A stretch of 11,520 bases of DNA from JBDGRJ01 sp042218065. Its GTDB lineage: Bacteria; Patescibacteriota; Patescibacteriia; Magasanikbacterales; UBA922. The translations under genes and the position numbers were made by a program. The notes under the pieces were generated by a model that saw nothing but the letters and a program-made list of their open reading frames with translations, had not been told where the DNA came from and searched no databases. Positions 6,819 to 11,520 of this stretch are shown here, piece by piece; within the stretch, counting starts at the first letter, position 1; each line of letters opens with the position of its first letter. The DNA lies in the NCBI GenBank assembly GCA_042218065.1, contig JBDGRL010000046.1, forward strand, positions 1-11,520, written 5' to 3'.

Positions 6819-8273
6819 TTAACCTTTTATGTTCCCAGCAGGAGTGAGCTTTGCTACAGGGCGAGATATTTTGGCTTTCGAAACAGTAGATATTACATCA
6901 TCTAAGTCTTTATAAGCAAAGCCGGACTCTTCAGCCAATACAGCCATATCAGCTGCCTTTACCTTGATTCCTTTTTGTTTCATTTCACGCTGCTTATCTT
7001 TACCATGAATTTTTTTCTTTGCTTGGTTTCTACTCATAGTACGACCGCTTCCATGTGCAGTAGAACCAAAAGTCTTTTCTTCCGCTTTTTTCGTACCTAC
7101 CAACAAAGCTGAACCGGTTTCCATAGAACCACCAATTATAACTGGTTGTCCTGTGTTTTGATAATCTTTAGGTATCTCAGAATTATCAGGACCGAAGGCA
7201 CGAGTAGCACCTTTACGATGAACTAACAACTCCTTACCGTTTGGCTGCATCTCTTTTTTAGCTATATTATGTGCTACATCATATATCAACTCCATCTGGA
7301 GATCGTCTTTCGGATCGGAATCAAATAAATCTGCAAACACTTCTCTAGTCTTGTGGGTAATAGTCTGTCTATTAGCAAAAGCAAAATTTGCTGCAGCTGC
7401 CATAGCTGAATAATAATCTTTACCTTCTTGTGAATTAATCGGGGCGCAAGCAAGTTGATCATCAGGTACAGAAATATTATATCTATCCATAGCTGATTCA
7501 AAAAAATCTAGATAATCAGTGCAGATTTGATGCCCGAACCCACGTGACCCAGTATGGATCATAATAACAATCTGATTTGGAAATAAACCAAGTTCTTCTG
7601 CTACATCCCAATCATAAATGTTTTCTTTTTTGAGTACTTGTATCTCTAAATAATGATTGCCACTACCGAGGGTTCCAAGCTGAGATTTACCACGATCTAT
7701 TGCTTTCCCGGACACGGCTTCAGGATCTGCACCCTCAATACAACCCTCATCTTCAGAATGTTTTATATCAGACTCCCATCCGCCACCTTTATCCACACAA
7801 AATTTAGCTCCCCGCTTCATCACCTCTGTCATCTCTTCTTTTGATAAATTCCTAAGAGCTCCACTTGAACCAACCCCTGTAGGAACAGTAGCAAAGAGAT
7901 CATCTATTAATCTTTCCAGTTTTGGTTTTACGTTCTCATAGCTCAAATCTGTCCTAATTAGTCTCATTCCACAGTTTATATCAAAACCAATAGCTCCTGG
8001 GCTTATAACCCCCTCATTCTCTGGATCAGTCGCAAATACAGATCCAACAGGAGCACCATACCCCCAATGTGAATCAGGCATAGCAAAAGAGTAACCATCT
8101 ATACCCTGAAGTGTAGATACATTAATCAACTGATCCACTGCTCCTTGATCTAACTCGCTCAATAAATCTTCGGTCGCAATTATACGAACAGGTACATTCA
8201 TATCTCCTCTAAAATCAGAACCTATCTCCCAAGTTACTTCGTCAACTTGTTTAAATTGAGACAAATCAGCCAT
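6819..8273 (-). CDS. rtcB: RNA-splicing ligase RtcB
   Basis: GTP- and Mn-dependent RNA ligase of 484 residues that joins 2',3'-cyclic phosphate (or 3'-phosphate) ends to 5'-OH ends, acting in tRNA splicing or RNA repair. The metal and guanylylation site is intact: D98 and C101 in GFDINCGMR, N206 and H207 in GTLGSGNHYLE, H240 in IHTGSRGFGHQI, H335 in DVAHNIAKKE, SMETGSALLVG (383-393), and the guanylylated histidine H407 in STAHGSGRTMSR. The length matches archaeal and bacterial RtcB. The ATG is preceded by AAGTAAGCAAG with no clear Shine-Dalgarno motif and lies 9 bp after the upstream gene stop, indicating co-transcription with the DUF5671 and pseudopilin-like genes. No archease or RtcA partner gene is visible. 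The downstream hairpin is oriented mainly for the opposite strand. Confidence 0.98.
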   Translation of the reverse strand: MADLSQFKQVDEVTWEIGSDFRGDMNVPVRIIATEDLLSELDQGAVDQLINVSTLQGIDGYSFAMPDSHWGYGAPVGSVFATDPENEGVISPGAIGFDINCGMRLIRTDLSYENVKPKLERLIDDLFATVPTGVGSSGALRNLSKEEMTEVMKRGAKFCVDKGGGWESDIKHSEDEGCIEGADPEAVSGKAIDRGKSQLGTLGSGNHYLEIQVLKKENIYDWDVAEELGLFPNQIVIMIHTGSRGFGHQICTDYLDFFESAMDRYNISVPDDQLACAPINSQEGKDYYSAMAAAANFAFANRQTITHKTREVFADLFDSDPKDDLQMELIYDVAHNIAKKEMQPNGKELLVHRKGATRAFGPDNSEIPKDYQNTGQPVIIGGSMETGSALLVGTKKAEEKTFGSTAHGSGRTMSRNQAKKKIHGKDKQREMKQKGIKVKAADMAVLAEESGFAYKDLDDVISTVSKAKISRPVAKLTPAGNIKG

Positions 8274-8282
8274 CTTGCTTAC

Positions 8283-8732
8283 TTAAGGTATATTTCTGTT
8301 TGTGTTTGTAGTAACTTTCATCTTGAAGCAGTCTTTTCCGGATGAGTGGCTCCAGTCTATTTTTTCTCCATCTACCGGGAATGGAGTTGGAGCATGTTCC
8401 CGATTATTTTCTTTGGAGCTAAAATTAAAATTGGCACAGAGCTCATACTCTTTGTTTGATAGAGTATTATATGTATATGACTGTTCCGTTTGTGGGTCCT
8501 TTAGTAGGTCTTCATTTTTTATATTTATTTGCCCTAAATTTTCAGGCAGACTACTATTTTCTCTATAGAATTGATTAATAGAGTAACTTATTCTTTGCAA
8601 ATCAGAAATTTTTTGATTATCCATATCTTTTAGTCTGGCATCTTGGGGCGATCCTACTACATAAAAACCAAAACCAATTACTACAACCACAAATAAGATG
8701 ACGGTTGTAAAAAATACCTTTCTAAAATTCAT
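8283..8732 (-). CDS. pseudopilin-like single-pass membrane protein
   Basis: Small protein of 149 residues. A hydrophobic helix (about 6-26) after MNFRK anchors it in the membrane, and the remainder should lie outside. The soluble part begins VGSPQDARLKD, then a helix with ISDLQRISYSINQFYRENSSLPENL, then LKDPQTEQSYTY and YELCANF, ending HSSGKDCFKM. The helix, the LP..L turn and the DP.T...Y.Y strand resemble the pilin-fold periplasmic domain of type II secretion or type IV pilus minor pilins, but the N-terminus lacks the G-[FY]-T-L-[IV]-E prepilin site. Cys99 and Cys135 may form a disulphide. The start lies 1 nt after the stop of the DUF5671-like gene (TAA-A-ATG), which implies translational coupling and a joint role. 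Function unknown; a sensor or scaffold partner is only a guess. Confidence 0.75.
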   Translation of the reverse strand: MNFRKVFFTTVILFVVVVIGFGFYVVGSPQDARLKDMDNQKISDLQRISYSINQFYRENSSLPENLGQINIKNEDLLKDPQTEQSYTYNTLSNKEYELCANFNFSSKENNREHAPTPFPVDGEKIDWSHSSGKDCFKMKVTTNTNRNIP

Positions 8733-8733
8733 T

Positions 8734-9201
8734 TTATTTATTTTTAGTCAGATAAAAACCAAACACACTTCCGATCACAGAAAAGATCGATAAAATCTTT
8801 AGTCCAAATCTGGTAGTAAGCTCACCGTTTAAAAACTGGTTTATCACACTAATCAAACTGCCTAACAATATCAATCCAGCCAAGAATAAAGTGAAGTTTC
8901 GCAAAAGTGATCTAGCTCTGGTGCTCTTGACCCATTCTTTAGCTTGCTCTTTTTTCCTGTTAAACCACAAACTCCATACATAGGCAGGAAACATTACAAT
9001 TAAAACCGACAATGAGAATCGAATTGTTCTTTTTGAAGATTCCAATCTATTATATGTTTCCAGTGGATCGGGTATATAGATATTTATTAATTGAAATAAT
9101 ATCGTAAGAAGTGCCCAAACACTGCCGTATAAAGTAATTATTGATATAAGATGTAAAAATACATCCTTAATACTTGATTTTTCGTCTTTCTCTTGGTTCA
9201 T
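8734..9201 (-). CDS. DUF5671-like four-helix membrane protein
   Basis: Integral membrane protein of 155 residues with four predicted helices at about 14-40, 60-80, 100-122 and 133-151. The sequence pattern (FLHLISIITLYGSVWALLTILFQLIN is helix 1, followed by YIPDP, a basic NRKKE loop after helix 2, and FLNGELTTRFGLK before helix 4) fits the DUF5671 family as I remember it, which is frequent in Patescibacteria. No catalytic residues are evident. It starts 17 bp after the stop of the putative metallopeptidase gene and ends 1 nt before the pseudopilin-like gene, so the two small membrane proteins are probably made together. The family's function is not known to me; roles as a chaperone, transporter accessory or sensor partner cannot be separated from sequence alone. 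Confidence 0.8.
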   Translation of the reverse strand: MNQEKDEKSSIKDVFLHLISIITLYGSVWALLTILFQLINIYIPDPLETYNRLESSKRTIRFSLSVLIVMFPAYVWSLWFNRKKEQAKEWVKSTRARSLLRNFTLFLAGLILLGSLISVINQFLNGELTTRFGLKILSIFSVIGSVFGFYLTKNK

Positions 9202-9218
9202 AATATATAATTAATTAT

Positions 9219-11520
9219 TTATCTAATTCTTTTTCCCGGTCGACAGCTTTTATTCCAACAATCTATATTTGCAATTCTTTGTATCTCCCATACACATTCA
9301 TTCCTCAGATCAAATGTGTTTTGTAGCTCATCATAAGTACTCTGAGGAACTCTTTGTTGTATTTCTTGCCCCACACAAAACTCCTCTGCTTTTTCTTGTT
9401 TTTGTTTTCCTGCCTGAACTATATTTTTGGTTAGATCTGTATCGCCGGATTCGCCTTTTTCAAACAAGCACTGTGAAGTGTTGTAAAACATTTTAAATGT
9501 AGGCTTCCAAGGTAAATCTAAGTAATTATCTATATTGTTATACTCAATTGTATTTTCAGAAATTCTCCTCTGGCATATTGATTTACAGCTATTACTACAA
9601 TACTTTGGGGCATTTGCTCTAGTATTTGAATAGAAGCGCATGCGGATTTTGTTAGTCTTTTCAGTGCGATTAGGATAGACTACTTTCTTTATCAAGATTC
9701 CATCAGGGATAAAATGCAGTCCATTATCATCATAAATATCACCAATAAACAAAGTGCCGCTATCCTCTATTTCCCCTGAATCTTCAATTCTAAACTCAAC
9801 TGTGCCATGATAACTGCCAGTTTTATCTGTATTAGGCCAATATTTTTTTGGTTTAATATCTTCTATAATCAGTTTACGATCATTTATTGCATAGCTTCCT
9901 CCTTCTGTTATAGTTTTAAGCTCCGCTGATTTGTAGCAACTAGGAAGACAGTTTTTATAGCACTGCAGTTGACTTTGACTGGCGTGGCTTTGGGGTGTAT
10001 TACCTGACCAACCTTTTTGTTTACAACTAATATTAGAGCTTGGATCAGGGGATACTTTTTGAGCAGTCAAGTTCGCTACACCTTCATGAAAGATATCATC
10101 CATGGAGATACCTCTGGCAAAATGGTGAGTTAATTCATGGGCCATTAAGTTGCTTTGGCATGAATTTTCACCTCTTTTGTTCCACTTTTCAATTTCTTTT
10201 TGTATCTCAGCTTTCTCTACCGGCCAAACTATACCCACATCTGTAGTTTTAGCAGAACCTGAACCATAAACAAATCTAACTACAGCTCTATCCAGTGACG
10301 AGTCTACTTCTAGTTTGTCTTTAACTTGATTGTGACAGGTTTTCATCTGTGCTAGAACTTTATCTCCGATCTCATTAAGCTTATCCGGAATAATAGCAGT
10401 ATATTGCCCGTCTTGAAATTTATTCTCATTTTTCAACGGTTCAGTTGGGCAATATTTACGCTTGCAAAAATCCGCTTCTCTGTCCTTTTGTTTGCACATC
10501 TCTACCAAATCCTTACAGCTATTTACTTTCTTTGAGCTTAAAGAATTTAAACTTATTTCAACCTCTGGAACGCCGTTTTTTATATCCCTTTTACTAGCTT
10601 CATATCCAACATCCAAATCATACAATTTATTAGAATTTTGAGCCCGATAAACTCCACTGAATCTTATTGGCTTGAGAGTAATTTTGCTTCCATTTGCATA
10701 AAAACTGAACTTCAACCAATATTTATCCGAGCCAAACTCTTGTTGTTGCTCCAAACTTAGCTCTCTGATCTTCTCTAATTTAACAGCTACTTGATTATCC
10801 GCAACTACTGCATCACCTTCACGTAAAGTATATGTACCATCACCCCGAGCTACTATAGAGCTATCTTGTAGTTGAAACTTGGTAGAACTTAACTTACCAC
10901 TATTTTGACTATTCTGCTTAGCTTCTTGGCTCAAATCAGACCAAGAGGTGTACTGTTCTGATTTCTCTATAGTTATAATCCGGTCCCAGCGATAGCCGAG
11001 CTGGTTAAACTCTTGTTGATCTTCTATTATTTTTTTTACTATCTCACCTTCTTTGTTTGGATGTTCTTTCAATATATACACATCTTTTGAGTCCGGGTAT
11101 TTGATCAAGGTTCCTACCGGATGATGGTCCGTGTAATCTATCGGACTATCGCAAGTTTCATATCTATCTAACAGCCGCGGATCCACATCAGTAACCCAGC
11201 TCCACTTATAATTTAGCTCATTAAAGACAGTTTCTGATTCGATCCAGCACTTTTGGTCTTTTAGTAGAATATAGGTTTTTGGATCATCTACAGTCTTGAC
11301 TAAAACTCCGGAACGAAAGTTTTTCTTTGGGCCCCAAGGCATGAAACCCAAACCGTCTTTAGAAATTGCATTAAGTATCGACTGATTTGTCGCTTTTACT
11401 TGCGACCAGGAATCAAAATAACTGAAAAATACATCCGGGTTTTTAAATGGTCTTTTAGTGCAATCTTTGGTTATATAATAGACAGCACTCGAGTCTGGAC
11501 TGGTGTAAGCCCGTTGGGGG
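9219..11520 (-). CDS. large exported Cys-rich protein with surface repeat module and HExxH metallopeptidase-like domain (5' partial)
   Basis: The reading frame is open to the right edge, so the start and any signal peptide lie outside; 766 codons are visible, counted from 11519. The TTG at 11351 is internal: upstream codons encode ITKDCTKRPF (16-25) and YFDSWSQV (34-41), aligning with the nuclease at 4353-5687. Residues about 5-195 are the same three-repeat module (GFMPWGP, VFNELNYKWSWVTDV, DHHPVGTLIKY, LGYRWDRIITIE). A domain of unknown type follows (about 206-330). Residues 461-465 are HELTH, and E479 lies in FHEGVAN, 14 residues later, matching a gluzincin-type zinc site (HExxH then an EG.A glutamate). 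Twenty-one cysteines, including two C-x3-C-x3-C motifs (520-528 and 641-649), suggest disulphides outside the cell. Two later beta-rich segments lie at about 535-635 and 660-690. It is probably co-transcribed with the downstream DUF5671-like gene. Peptidase activity is inferred from the motif only. Confidence 0.85.
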   Translation of the reverse strand, partial: PQRAYTSPDSSAVYYITKDCTKRPFKNPDVFFSYFDSWSQVKATNQSILNAISKDGLGFMPWGPKKNFRSGVLVKTVDDPKTYILLKDQKCWIESETVFNELNYKWSWVTDVDPRLLDRYETCDSPIDYTDHHPVGTLIKYPDSKDVYILKEHPNKEGEIVKKIIEDQQEFNQLGYRWDRIITIEKSEQYTSWSDLSQEAKQNSQNSGKLSSTKFQLQDSSIVARGDGTYTLREGDAVVADNQVAVKLEKIRELSLEQQQEFGSDKYWLKFSFYANGSKITLKPIRFSGVYRAQNSNKLYDLDVGYEASKRDIKNGVPEVEISLNSLSSKKVNSCKDLVEMCKQKDREADFCKRKYCPTEPLKNENKFQDGQYTAIIPDKLNEIGDKVLAQMKTCHNQVKDKLEVDSSLDRAVVRFVYGSGSAKTTDVGIVWPVEKAEIQKEIEKWNKRGENSCQSNLMAHELTHHFARGISMDDIFHEGVANLTAQKVSPDPSSNISCKQKGWSGNTPQSHASQSQLQCYKNCLPSCYKSAELKTITEGGSYAINDRKLIIEDIKPKKYWPNTDKTGSYHGTVEFRIEDSGEIEDSGTLFIGDIYDDNGLHFIPDGILIKKVVYPNRTEKTNKIRMRFYSNTRANAPKYCSNSCKSICQRRISENTIEYNNIDNYLDLPWKPTFKMFYNTSQCLFEKGESGDTDLTKNIVQAGKQKQEKAEEFCVGQEIQQRVPQSTYDELQNTFDLRNECVWEIQRIANIDCWNKSCRPGKRIR

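Noticed and set aside
7789..7797. Second perfect TTATCCACA (DnaA box)
   Set aside because: It lies inside rtcB coding sequence (encoding part of CVDKGGG) about 1 kb from the first; most likely a coincidence of codons.
26..11520. Alternative genetic code with TGA as Gly, as in some Patescibacteria
   Set aside because: All conserved enzymes read through at full length with the standard bacterial code, and conserved glycines in RtcB, Nfo and helicase motifs are intact without TGA.

Overview
The window is AT-rich bacterial DNA with short spacers. It most resembles a Patescibacteria (Candidate Phyla Radiation) genome. The reasons are a repeat module with VY..., VF..LNY.W and V..V signatures in two exported proteins (a module I associate with secreted Patescibacteria proteins), a DUF5671-type membrane protein next to a small pseudopilin-like protein, no recognisable Shine-Dalgarno sequence before any of eight visible start codons, and TAA as every visible stop. 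The taxonomic call is an inference; there is no rRNA or marker gene here.

Layout. At the left, a minus-strand DUF4352-like lipoprotein gene (26-727) is divergent from a plus-strand HD-domain dNTP phosphohydrolase-like gene (925-2085). A 197-bp AT-rich spacer between them holds a palindromic -10-like element. The HD gene converges, with a 2-bp gap, on a long row of minus-strand genes. Read 5' to 3' (right to left), these are: a large exported HExxH putative metallopeptidase with no start in the window (9219 to the right edge), a DUF5671-like four-helix membrane protein (8734-9201), a one-helix pseudopilin-like protein (8283-8732), the RNA ligase RtcB (6819-8273), an assembly gap of exactly 100 N (6628-6727), endonuclease IV (5742-6587), an exported SNase plus Excalibur nuclease (4353-5687), and an Upf1/IGHMBP2-type helicase with a DbpA-like RNA-binding domain at its N-terminus (2088-4340).

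How the genes may work together. Two themes stand out. The first is cell-surface biology: the nuclease and the putative protease carry the same N-terminal three-repeat module, which suggests one surface-anchoring or binding part fitted to two degradative enzymes. Calcium-type loops appear in the nuclease and in the lipoprotein. The second is nucleic-acid maintenance: RtcB ligates RNA, the helicase probably remodels RNA or RNP, endonuclease IV repairs abasic sites, and the HD enzyme probably controls dNTP pools. Spacings of 1 to 17 bp suggest two co-transcribed blocks, 11520 to 6819 and 5687 to 2088, with endonuclease IV possibly joined to the second.

The least explained spot is the gap. A strong hairpin with a T-tract, oriented on the plus strand, sits just to its right and overlaps the rtcB stop. 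No visible plus-strand gene feeds it, so a gene may be missing from the assembly there. No CRISPR array, insertion sequence, tRNA or rRNA was seen.
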